Below are positions 13,021 through 19,723 of a stretch of 19,723 nucleotides of DNA, one piece after another; position 1 is the first letter of the stretch, and each line of letters begins with the position of its first letter. The position numbers and the translations under genes are program-made. Source of the DNA: Bacteroidota bacterium (GTDB taxonomy: Bacteria; Bacteroidota; Ignavibacteria; SZUA-365); the NCBI GenBank assembly GCA_018224415.1, contig JAGTUZ010000057.1:1-19723 (forward strand). Direction: 5' to 3'. The notes beneath the pieces were generated by a model. That model did no database searches and was not told the origin of the DNA. It was given only the letters and a program-made list of their open reading frames with translations.

Positions 13021-14817
13021 TCACTTGGCAAGATACATTTTTTTTGTTTGAGAACCAGTGCTGGTACGCATTTTGTAAAAATAGACGCCGCCGGGCAGAT
13101 CCCTGCCGTCGAAGGTCACGACGTGCGTCCCCGCCTCCTGCCGATCAGCCACCAGAACACGCACTTCCGCGCCCATGATGTCGTACACCACGAGGTCTAC
13201 CCGCGTGCGCTTCGAAAGCGTGTAGCGGATTTCCGTCGTCTCGGTGAATGGATTCGGCGTGTTCTCCTCCAGCACGAAGTTCAGAATCGCCTCGGTGCCA
13301 ATCGGGACCTCCTCTGATAAAAGGACCGTTCCATCCGTATTTATTTTCCGGAGCCGATAGTAGGCGATCTCCCGTCCACGCCAGGCATCCGTCAGCGCGT
13401 ACTCCTGATACCGCGCCTCGTTGCGCAGCGGCTCGATCTGGCGGAACACCGAGTAGCGTCCTGATTCCATACGCTTCTCCACTTCATAGCCGCGCACCTT
13501 CGTTTCGTCGTAGGTTTCCCAACTCATGCGCACGCTGTCATCGTCGAGCTCCGCGCTGAAGGCGAGCAGTTCGATGCGCAACGGCGTGGTCGACACCACG
13601 AGCTTCGGCCGGTTGTAGGCGAGCAGCCAGAGACTGTCGGTCTGCGAGAGCCCGGGAATGCGCCCGTGGCCGGCGTTGTCGAAGGAGAACAACACATGGA
13701 GATTGGTTTCGTACCCGCTGACCGCCAGGTCACGGTAGTACGCAACCTCCTGTTCGTTGCGACAGGTCTCCCAGAGCCGCAGCTCGTCGAAGGCCGCACG
13801 CATGAACTGGCTGCGCGAAAGGTTCGTCCCGAGCAGAAGCTGCCGCGCCCGCACTGCGCGCATGTGCGCGGGCACTTCGAGCGTATCGGACGTCCGCCCG
13901 TCAACGAAGAGCAGGAACCGCAGGCTGTCGGGACACCAGGATACCGCCAGATGATGCCAGTCGCCGTCGGCAATGAACGGCCCCCGGCCGCTGGAATAGC
14001 TTCGCCTACCGTCCGCGCAGCGCAGTTCGGCCTCGCCGTAAGCGGACACACGCAGCTCCAGGGGATAGGCGGAATGGAAGTCGTCCGGACGCGAACTCAG
14101 CAGCGGCACGTCGGCTGCCGTCGTGGCGACCCAGCTCTCGATGGTAAAGGCCCGTTCCAACGGGAGGAGGAACAACCCGCTGTCGGGAAACAGCATGTAC
14201 TGCCGCTGTCCGGCCAGCTCGAGCGCGGCCGTGCCGTTGCGCTCGGGATGAACGACGGCGAGACTGCGCACCAGCCGCTCGTCGACGATGTCGGCGAAAT
14301 CCCTCGCATCCGGAGGGTCGGTGCCTTTCCACACAAGGCGGCCCTTGTGCGTCTCGGTCACGCCGGTGGCGAATTTCATCGTGAAGGTTCCCGTCTCCCT
14401 CGGGATGAAGCGGAGCAGCACACGGACGTCGGCGTCGGTCTCGCGTGTGGATGCGATGCTGTCGCCGATGGCAATCACGACATGTCCGCTTTCGGCGCGG
14501 TACCGCGCCGCGATGTTGCCGTTGCGGCGAAGGACCCTCCGGGCGGAAGCGGTCACATAGGTGGCCCCGAGAAACTCGACACTCTTCGGCACCTGCACCA
14601 CCAACCCGGCCATCCCTCCGCCATGTCCGACCACGGATCCGTCCACGGCGACAACGAACTCCTGCTCGAGCCAGGCCTGCCGCGGCATGATAATGCCGTC
14701 GATCAGGCCAAGGCAGCCGTGAAAAAGCAATATCGCCCCGACGAGGGACGATATTGCCAGAATGCGATATGTACTGGAACGGCCCGTCAACACGGTGAAA
14801 CGGTCAGCGATGGGCAC
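13021..14817 (-). CDS. LamG/concanavalin-like domain protein with T9SS sorting domain
   Basis: A 598-residue exported protein. A hydrophobic N-terminal segment (ILAISSLVGAILLFHGCLG, about residues 19-37) is a signal peptide or anchor. Cys35 follows LFHG, which is a poor lipobox. Residues about 205-385 form a LamG/jellyroll domain: FTIESWVATTA, DGDWHHLAVSW, LFVDGRTSDT and MRAAFDELRLWE are its classic strands, and it usually binds carbohydrate or protein ligands. An FN3-like stretch (about 415-510) precedes the type-A sorting domain (514-598: FVLEENTPNPF, VYDIMGAEVRVLV, GGVYFYKM, KKMYLAK). Start: GTG at 14815-14817 overlaps the nuoI end by 14 bp, and a second GTG at 14793 is possible. Neither has a Shine-Dalgarno. 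It is last in the nuoGHI operon, unusual company for a surface protein. Role unknown, probably adhesion or glycan binding. Confidence 0.8.
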   Translation of the reverse strand: MPIADRFTVLTGRSSTYRILAISSLVGAILLFHGCLGLIDGIIMPRQAWLEQEFVVAVDGSVVGHGGGMAGLVVQVPKSVEFLGATYVTASARRVLRRNGNIAARYRAESGHVVIAIGDSIASTRETDADVRVLLRFIPRETGTFTMKFATGVTETHKGRLVWKGTDPPDARDFADIVDERLVRSLAVVHPERNGTAALELAGQRQYMLFPDSGLFLLPLERAFTIESWVATTAADVPLLSSRPDDFHSAYPLELRVSAYGEAELRCADGRRSYSSGRGPFIADGDWHHLAVSWCPDSLRFLLFVDGRTSDTLEVPAHMRAVRARQLLLGTNLSRSQFMRAAFDELRLWETCRNEQEVAYYRDLAVSGYETNLHVLFSFDNAGHGRIPGLSQTDSLWLLAYNRPKLVVSTTPLRIELLAFSAELDDDSVRMSWETYDETKVRGYEVEKRMESGRYSVFRQIEPLRNEARYQEYALTDAWRGREIAYYRLRKINTDGTVLLSEEVPIGTEAILNFVLEENTPNPFTETTEIRYTLSKRTRVDLVVYDIMGAEVRVLVADRQEAGTHVVTFDGRDLPGGVYFYKMRTSTGSQTKKMYLAK

Positions 14818-15301
14818 GCAGGAATTCGAGGCGGGGACGCAGATCCTCCGCAGGTGTCAGAAGCTTGTCCTTGCCGAATACGGCCTGATCGTACTCGGTG
14901 AATACGAGTTCGTACGTCGGACTCATCACGATCGCCTCTTCGGGACAGACTTCCTCGCAGAACCCGCAGAAAATGCAGCGCAGCATGTTGATCTCGAAAA
15001 GCTCGGGATAGCGTTCCTTCTCGTCTGCCGTCTCCGCCGCCTGCACCTCGATGGCAAGCGCCGGACAGACGCGCGAGCACAGCCCGCAGGCCACGCAGCG
15101 TTCCACGCCGTTTTCTTCCAGCACGAGCACGGGTGCCCCGCGATAGGACGCGGGCGGAATCCACTTTTCCTCGGGATAAAGACGCGTCTCCTTTTTCTTC
15201 AGCATCTGTTCGAACGTGAGCTTCATCCCCTTGAGGATTTCGGGGATGTACAGTTTTTCCCAGAACGTCAGTGTGTATTTCTCATGCGTCTTCGTAGCCA
15301 T
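14804..15301 (-). CDS. nuoI: NADH-quinone oxidoreductase subunit I
   Basis: A 165-residue ferredoxin-like subunit of respiratory complex I that carries clusters N6a and N6b and passes electrons toward the quinone site. Two complete [4Fe-4S] motifs are visible: CVACGLCSRVCP (Cys69, 72, 75, 79) and CIFCGFCEEVCP (Cys109, 112, 115, 119). The amphipathic N-terminus (LYIPEILKGMKLTFEQML) that docks on NuoH is present, and the length is normal. It follows nuoH by 21 bp, the usual nuoH-nuoI order. The end of the gene overlaps the start of the LamG cargo gene by 14 bp. The ATG at 15299-15301 is preceded by a weak AAGAAAGG stretch. Confidence 0.95.
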   Translation of the reverse strand: MATKTHEKYTLTFWEKLYIPEILKGMKLTFEQMLKKKETRLYPEEKWIPPASYRGAPVLVLEENGVERCVACGLCSRVCPALAIEVQAAETADEKERYPELFEINMLRCIFCGFCEEVCPEEAIVMSPTYELVFTEYDQAVFGKDKLLTPAEDLRPRLEFLRAHR

Positions 15302-15322
15302 GGGGAGCCCTTTCTTCTCGGA

Positions 15323-16351
15323 TCAGGAAAGCAGAAGGATAACAATGCCGGTGACAACAACGTTCGCGAGGGCGATGGGGAGCATCACCTTCCAACCGAG
15401 ATCCATCAACTGGTCGTAGCGGAAACGCGGCACGGTCCACCGCACCCACTGGAACACAAACAACAGGAACGCGACCTTGACAACGAAAGCGAGAATCTGC
15501 AGCACCACCACGATGGCAGACGGCAGTTCGAGCAGTTCGAGATACGGCACCTGCCACCCGCCGAGATACAGCGTGGCGATCACCGCGCTCGCCGTGATCA
15601 TGTTGGCGTATTCGGCAAGGAAAAAGAGTGCGAATTTGAAACTGCTGTACTCGGTGTGATACCCGCCGACGAGTTCGGGCTCCGCCTCGGGAAGATCAAA
15701 CGGCGTGCGGTTGGTCTCGGCGAATGCCGCAACAACGAAGGTGACGAAGCCCACCGGCTGCAGGATCATGTTCCACATCCATCCCGACTGATGCGCCACG
15801 ATATCCGTCAGCTGCAGCGTACCGGTGACCATGATGACACCGATGACGCTCAGGCCCATCGAAAGCTCATAGCTGATCATCTGCGCGGACGAGCGCAGGC
15901 CACCAAGCAGCGAGTACTTGTTATTCGACGACCAGCCGCTGAGCGTCAGTCCGTACACGCCCATCGACGTGAGGGCGAGGACGTAGAGAATGCCGATGTT
16001 CACGTCCGCGATCACCATCTGCACCTCGCGGCCGAACATCATGATGGTCTCGCCCGCGATCGGTACGACGGCCAGCGTGCTGAAGGCCACGCCAATGGAG
16101 ATGATCGGTGCCAGCGTATGGATGAAACGGTTTGCCGCCGTCGGAACGATGTCTTCCTTCAACAGCAGCTTGATCACGTCGGCATAGGGCTGCAGCAGCC
16201 CCTTCCAGCCCACACGGTTCGGGCCGATGCGGTTCTGGATCCAGGCGCTGATCTTCCGCTCGGTATACACGAGCTCGGCAACGGTCACGAGCACGACGGC
16301 GAACATGACCAGGATCTTGATGAGTGCAATGATGATATCGATAAGTTCCAT
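15323..16351 (-). CDS. nuoH: NADH-quinone oxidoreductase subunit H
   Basis: A 342-residue inner-membrane subunit with about eight helices that forms part of the quinone-binding chamber and links the peripheral arm to the proton-pumping arm of complex I. The signature WIQNRIGPNRVG (residues 37-48) followed by LLQPYADVIKLLLKE is diagnostic. Loop segments FAETNRTPFDLPEAEPELVG and FLAEYANMI, with acidic residues important in the quinone region, are conserved. Length is typical for the family. The ATG at 16349-16351 lies 14 bp after nuoG, and nuoI follows 21 bp later, so the three are one transcript. No strong Shine-Dalgarno is seen. Confidence 0.96.
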   Translation of the reverse strand: MELIDIIIALIKILVMFAVVLVTVAELVYTERKISAWIQNRIGPNRVGWKGLLQPYADVIKLLLKEDIVPTAANRFIHTLAPIISIGVAFSTLAVVPIAGETIMMFGREVQMVIADVNIGILYVLALTSMGVYGLTLSGWSSNNKYSLLGGLRSSAQMISYELSMGLSVIGVIMVTGTLQLTDIVAHQSGWMWNMILQPVGFVTFVVAAFAETNRTPFDLPEAEPELVGGYHTEYSSFKFALFFLAEYANMITASAVIATLYLGGWQVPYLELLELPSAIVVVLQILAFVVKVAFLLFVFQWVRWTVPRFRYDQLMDLGWKVMLPIALANVVVTGIVILLLS

Positions 16352-16365
16352 ATAACAGTCCGGAG

Positions 16366-18066
16366 TTAGGGACGAACTTCACTGTATGCGTAAGGCAGCA
16401 GATGCGCGGGCGCGGCGCCCTCGATGCGTGCGCCCCAGCGGCCGAGTCGCTCGTACGAGAATCCCTTGAGGACGTCGAGACGAGCGGCCATTTCCTCGAA
16501 AATATCCTCGGGATGGTCGTATTTCCATTTCGCGCCCATGAGCGTGCCGAGATTGGTAAAGATCTGTCCGGCCGAACGCACATCGTACCGTTTCATCCGG
16601 CCCCAGCGATCGAACTCGCTGGCGAACTTGTCAAGACGGCTCATGGCAAACACGCCGGTCCACCGCTCGTTCTCGGCGGTGGCGACCGACGGACGAATCA
16701 GCTGCAGCTGCATCTGGAAATTGAGGAAGGTACCAAGTTTCTCGGCGAAGGTCGCCGCACTGAGCACGGCGTCGGCGCGGTCGGTCAGCGCCGAAGTGTT
16801 GCTCACCACCGCAAGAACATACGAAGCCTTACCCAGCGCTTCCATGAACGCTGTATCCTCGGCGGCACGCGGGTCGGAAACGACCACGGCCTTGATGCGT
16901 CCCAACCGCAATCCTTCGATAATCGCCGCGCGACCATGTGCCTCGTCCGGCTTCACACCGGCGAGACGGGCGCCTGCGCTGTTCGGCGTCTTGTCTGCGC
17001 GGATCAGGAAATCGTCTTGGTCGCTCTGGTCCACATGCGGCAGGATGTCGAGATACTGCGTCTTGAGCACTTCCCTGGCGAAACGTGCCGCCACATAGTT
17101 GTCCTCACAGGTATCGAACGGCGAAGCGATGAGCGCGATCTGCTCACCCTTGTATGCGCGCAGGTCGGAGACAACCGCGGCCAGTGCTTCGTCCCAGTCC
17201 ACCGAGGTGAGCACGCCGTCCTTGCGCAGCATCGGCTGGTCGACGCGCGTGTCGGCATGCACATGATGGAAGCTTTCCAGCCGCCCCACGTCGCACATCC
17301 AGAAATTGTTCACCTCCTGATTCTCACGCGGCGTGAGACGGAGGATCTTGTTCTGCCGAACCCACATATCCATGTTGCATCCACGCGCGCAGCCGGGACA
17401 GACCCCGGGGGTCTCCGACATATCCCAGACGCGGGACTTGAAGCGAAAATCACGGCTGGTCAGGGCACCGACGGGACAGATGTCGATGACGTTCATCGAG
17501 TATGGATTGTCGAGCGACTTGCCGGGATATGTCTCGATGGTGACGTGGTCGCCGCGCTCGACGAAGGTGAGCTGCGGGTAGCCGACGATGTCCTCGCAGA
17601 AGCGGATGCAGCGCGAGCAGGAGATGCAGCGCTCGGCGTCGAAGAGCACATGCGGACCAAGCTCGACGCGCTTGCGCTTGTGTTCCTTGTCCTCGTCGAA
17701 GCGGCTCTCGCCCACGCTGTAGCGGTATGCGTAATCCTGCAGCTTGCACTCACCCGCCTCGTCGCAGATGGGACAATCAAGCGGATGGTTGATGAGGATG
17801 AATTCCATCACTGCCTCGCGGGCCTGGATGGCTTTCTCCGAATTGACATGCACAACCATGCCGTCCATGCAGCGCGTCGAGCAGGCAATCACCTGCTTCG
17901 GCATCTTCTCGACCTCGACAAGGCACATGCGGCAGTTTCCACTGATCGCGAGCGCGGGATGCCAGCAGAAATGCGGCACGTACACCCCGTTTTCGAAGGC
18001 CGCCTCGATGATGGTTTTCGAGGGTTCGGTCTGGATTTCCTTTCCGTCGATCGTGATCGTTATCAT
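16366..18066 (-). CDS. nuoG: NADH-quinone oxidoreductase subunit G (short form)
   Basis: A 566-residue peripheral-arm subunit of complex I. Cluster ligands are visible in order: N1b [2Fe-2S] at Cys34, 45, 48 and 62 or 66; N5 as HPLDCPICDEAGEC (His94, Cys98, 101, 107); N4 as CISCSRC (147, 150, 153) with Cys197 in CPVG; and an N7-type set CPGCARGC (223, 226, 230) with Cys258. The C-terminal molybdopterin-oxidoreductase-like domain is present but short: the protein is smaller than the roughly 780-910 residues of Thermus Nqo3 or E. coli NuoG. The ATG at 18064-18066 lies 10 bp after the aminotransferase gene rather than after nuoE/nuoF, which are not in the window. The gene continues into nuoH. 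No Shine-Dalgarno is visible. Confidence 0.95.
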   Translation of the reverse strand: MITITIDGKEIQTEPSKTIIEAAFENGVYVPHFCWHPALAISGNCRMCLVEVEKMPKQVIACSTRCMDGMVVHVNSEKAIQAREAVMEFILINHPLDCPICDEAGECKLQDYAYRYSVGESRFDEDKEHKRKRVELGPHVLFDAERCISCSRCIRFCEDIVGYPQLTFVERGDHVTIETYPGKSLDNPYSMNVIDICPVGALTSRDFRFKSRVWDMSETPGVCPGCARGCNMDMWVRQNKILRLTPRENQEVNNFWMCDVGRLESFHHVHADTRVDQPMLRKDGVLTSVDWDEALAAVVSDLRAYKGEQIALIASPFDTCEDNYVAARFAREVLKTQYLDILPHVDQSDQDDFLIRADKTPNSAGARLAGVKPDEAHGRAAIIEGLRLGRIKAVVVSDPRAAEDTAFMEALGKASYVLAVVSNTSALTDRADAVLSAATFAEKLGTFLNFQMQLQLIRPSVATAENERWTGVFAMSRLDKFASEFDRWGRMKRYDVRSAGQIFTNLGTLMGAKWKYDHPEDIFEEMAARLDVLKGFSYERLGRWGARIEGAAPAHLLPYAYSEVRP

Positions 18067-18076
18067 AGGTCGACCG

Positions 18077-19288
18077 TCAATCCTTTCTGTTCAGACTGTT
18101 GTATGCTTCGATGCCGCGGGCGACGATTTCCACGGCGCGGCGGCATTCCGGGGCGTTGAGCACATAGGCCAGCCGTGCCTCGCTCGTGCCCCGTCCGGGT
18201 GTGGCGTAGAAGCCCGGTCCGGGCGCCAGCATGGTGGTCTCCCCGCCGTCGCTGAAATCGGTCAGCAACCACGCGGCGAAACGCTCGATGTCGTCGACGG
18301 GGAACTGTGCCATGATATAGAACGCGCCGCTGGGCTTGCGGCAGAGCATGCCGGGAATGTTCTGCAGTTCCTCGAACGTGGCGTCACGGCGCTGCCGGTA
18401 CTCCGCGATCATCGGATCGAAATACTTTGCACCGGCGGCCACCAGCGCGGCGGCGCCGACCTGCTCGAGCGTGGCGCTGCACAGACGCGCCTGTCCGAAG
18501 CGCAGCATCACTTCCATGAAGGCCCGGTTGCGGCTGATCACCGCGCCCATGCGTCCGCCGCAGAGACTGTAGCGCTTCGAAAGACTGTCCATCACCACGG
18601 CGTGCTGCTCGAGTCCCTCGAGCTGGAGAACCGAACGCGCGGCGCCTTCGTAGGCGAACTCGCGGTACACTTCGTCGGACAGCACATAGAGATTGTGTTT
18701 CAATGCGAGATCGCGCACCATCAGCAGCTCGTCGTCACCCAGCACGGTTCCGGTCGGGTTGTTCGGATTGCAGATCACCATCGCCCGCGTCCGCGGTGTG
18801 AGATGCGCCTCGATCTCCTCGGCGGAGGGGAGATGGAAGCCGTCCTCGGCCTTCGTGCCGACCGGGACCAGCGTGACGCCCGCCATGATCGCGAAGCCGT
18901 TGTAGTTCGTGTAGAAGGGCTCGAAAACAAGAATCTCGTCACCCGGCTGTGCAACCGCCATCATCGCAAACATGATGGCTTCGGATCCCCCCGTCGTGAT
19001 GACGATGTCATTGAATGCGAGGGGAATCGAGAGCGAAGCGTAATACTCCTGCAGACTCTCGATAAACAGACGGATGCCCTGCGAGTTGCCGTAGGCAATA
19101 ACCTTTTCCTGATATGCGCGCACGGCGTCGAAAAACTCCGGCGGCGTCTCGATGTCCGGCTGTCCGATGTTGAGATGATAGACGTGCGTGCCGCGCTGCT
19201 TTGCAGCGTCCCCGAGAGGAACGAGCTTGCGTATGGGCGAGGCCGGCATGATGGAGGCGCGGTGGGAAAGCTGAGGTGCGGGTGTCAT
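18077..19288 (-). CDS. PLP-dependent class I/II aminotransferase (aspartate aminotransferase-like)
   Basis: A 403-residue fold-type I pyridoxal-phosphate enzyme. Motifs in order: HLNIGQPDIETP (38-49) at the substrate side, TTGGSEAI (98-105) for phosphate binding, CNPNNPTGTV (173-182), the cofactor-binding Asp205/Tyr208 in LSDEVYREF, and DSLSKRYSLCGGRMG with the Schiff-base Lys238. The sequence is intact and of usual length. Members transfer amino groups between amino acids and 2-oxo acids. The PIRKLVPLGDAAK opening is shared with a Bacteroidota/Ignavibacteria-type AspC-like branch, but the specific substrate cannot be read. The ATG at 19286-19288 has no Shine-Dalgarno, and an internal ATG at residue 14 is a less likely start. 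It heads the operon and is 10 bp before nuoG. Confidence 0.9.
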   Translation of the reverse strand: MTPAPQLSHRASIMPASPIRKLVPLGDAAKQRGTHVYHLNIGQPDIETPPEFFDAVRAYQEKVIAYGNSQGIRLFIESLQEYYASLSIPLAFNDIVITTGGSEAIMFAMMAVAQPGDEILVFEPFYTNYNGFAIMAGVTLVPVGTKAEDGFHLPSAEEIEAHLTPRTRAMVICNPNNPTGTVLGDDELLMVRDLALKHNLYVLSDEVYREFAYEGAARSVLQLEGLEQHAVVMDSLSKRYSLCGGRMGAVISRNRAFMEVMLRFGQARLCSATLEQVGAAALVAAGAKYFDPMIAEYRQRRDATFEELQNIPGMLCRKPSGAFYIMAQFPVDDIERFAAWLLTDFSDGGETTMLAPGPGFYATPGRGTSEARLAYVLNAPECRRAVEIVARGIEAYNSLNRKD

Positions 19289-19310
19289 GGTTCGATACTC
19301 GGGGAATAAA

Positions 19311-19341
19311 GCGAATTTCGCTGATTGAAGCGGGAAATCAG
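19311..19341 (-). other. Adjoining short inverted repeats in the aminotransferase leader
   Basis: In the predicted leader, stem CTGATT/AATCAG (19321-19326 and 19336-19341, 9-nt loop) adjoins the near-palindrome GCGAATTTCGC (19311-19321). Read on the minus strand they are followed by TTTATT. The structure could be a weak attenuator, but the second stem is very short. Confidence 0.3.
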
Positions 19342-19403
19342 TGTCATGCTCCCTGCCCGGATGCGTTTCCGTGATGTCGGGGGAGCGTATGGTACCATCC
19401 TGA

Positions 19404-19435
19404 CAAATGTAAGGACATGCGGAAGAATTACCAAA
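19404..19435 (-). promoter_or_regulatory. Bacteroidetes-type promoter of the aminotransferase-nuoGHI operon
   Basis: Minus-strand TTTG (19432-19435), 20 bp, then TACATTTG (19404-19411) exactly fits the Bacteroidetes -33 TTTG / -7 TAnnTTTG consensus. The start is expected near 19397, about 110 nt before the ATG at 19288. Confidence 0.65.
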
Positions 19436-19452
19436 ACGGAAGCCCTTGTCGG

Positions 19453-19465
19453 CAGGGAAACCCTG
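19453..19465 (-). terminator. Weak hairpin after the M16 peptidase gene
   Basis: CAGGG-TTT-CCCTG (5-bp stem) lies about 35 bp after the peptidase stop and is followed some 14 nt later by CCGTTTTGG. The stem is short and the T-run distant, so termination here is only possible. Confidence 0.25.
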
Positions 19466-19499
19466 ACGGGCGGGAAAGCCCCAGCCGATGGTGGCATGC

Positions 19500-19723
19500 T
19501 CAGATGGGGAGGATGGTCCTGCTGGAAAGCGTCTGCTCGCCGAGCAGCGCCCGGGCTTCTCCGATCACGTCTTCGGCGGTCACACCACGGATGGAAGCGA
19601 TGACGCTCCCGACCGGGACGTCGCGTCCGAATACCAGTTCGTCGCGGCCCAGACGGCTCATACGGTTGCTCATGCTTTCGAGCCCGAGCATCATCGCACC
19701 GATGATCTGCTCTTTGGCGCGGT
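19500..19723 (-). CDS. M16-family (insulinase/processing peptidase-like) metallopeptidase, C-terminal fragment (partial)
   Basis: Only the last 74 residues are in the window; the start lies beyond the right edge. Reading in frame to the edge gives AKEQIIGAMMLGLESMSNRM, then SRLGRDELVFGRDVPV and IRGVTAEDVIGEARALLG. This is the recognisable end of M16 peptidases (mitochondrial processing peptidase beta-like, PqqL-like): the 'aK..l.gs..lgLEst..RM.rLg..el..g' helix and the 'I.aVT.eDv...A..ll' helix. The zinc motif HxxEH is in the N-terminal half and cannot be checked, so an inactive partner subunit is also possible. It ends about 65 bp before the promoter of the aminotransferase operon. Confidence 0.8.
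   Translation of the reverse strand, partial: RAKEQIIGAMMLGLESMSNRMSRLGRDELVFGRDVPVGSVIASIRGVTAEDVIGEARALLGEQTLSSRTILPI

Noticed and set aside
16402..18159. Long plus-strand frame (585 codons) opposite nuoG, and a similar 535-codon frame at 14762-16369 opposite nuoH/nuoI
   Set aside because: Both mirror highly conserved complex I genes and encode no known motif. They are shadow frames produced by GC-rich codon use.
1..19723. Mobile elements, CRISPR arrays, tRNA or rRNA genes, phage or toxin-antitoxin systems
   Set aside because: I saw no transposase or integrase, no regularly spaced repeats, no cloverleaf-like or rRNA-like sequence, and no small paired toxin-antitoxin genes. The base composition looks even throughout.

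Overview
This window comes from a GC-rich (roughly 60% by eye) bacterium of the Bacteroidota / Chlorobiota / Ignavibacteriota group (FCB superphylum). The main reason is three proteins ending in a type IX secretion (T9SS) type-A sorting domain with the typical PNPF motif. Two further points agree: most genes lack a Shine-Dalgarno site, and three promoters share a TTG-N20-TA layout like the Bacteroidetes sigma-A promoter. The exact genus cannot be read from the sequence. Every gene is on the minus strand except a two-gene unit (hutH and a CBS-domain gene).

Region 1 (1-3342, minus strand) is a tight four-gene operon read from right to left: a GbsR/MarR-type regulator, a KAS III-like condensing enzyme, a sodium:solute symporter and the N-terminus of an AMP-forming acyl-CoA synthetase that runs off the left edge. 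Spacings are a 4-bp overlap, 9 bp and 4 bp. It has a near-consensus promoter with a 22-bp imperfect palindrome just downstream, a good candidate operator for the regulator. The condensing enzyme keeps its catalytic Cys but lacks the usual His and Asn. I infer uptake and CoA activation of a carboxylate, followed by an acyl transfer or condensation.

Region 2 (3427-5647, plus strand) is divergent: hutH (histidine ammonia-lyase, with MIO triad Ser-Ser-Gly instead of Ala-Ser-Gly) followed by a two-CBS-domain protein and a bidirectional terminator. No other hut genes are present.

Region 3 (5660-12957, minus strand) holds a large T9SS-secreted protein (1245 aa) with a strong promoter, a leader of about 180 nt, a perfect Shine-Dalgarno and a 17-bp hairpin after the stop. 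Downstream are a second T9SS cargo (411 aa) and a membrane GT-C-type glycosyltransferase with a C-terminal TPR domain.

Region 4 (13021-19435, minus strand) is an apparent operon: class I/II aminotransferase, nuoG, nuoH, nuoI, and a LamG-domain T9SS cargo whose start overlaps the nuoI end by 14 bp. The rest of complex I is not here. The right edge carries the C-terminus of an M16-family peptidase.

I saw no tRNA, rRNA, CRISPR array, insertion sequence or integrase. The window reads as normal chromosomal sequence. The points most worth following are the atypical KAS III-like operon with its operator, the variant MIO triad, and the coupling of respiratory genes to a secreted protein.
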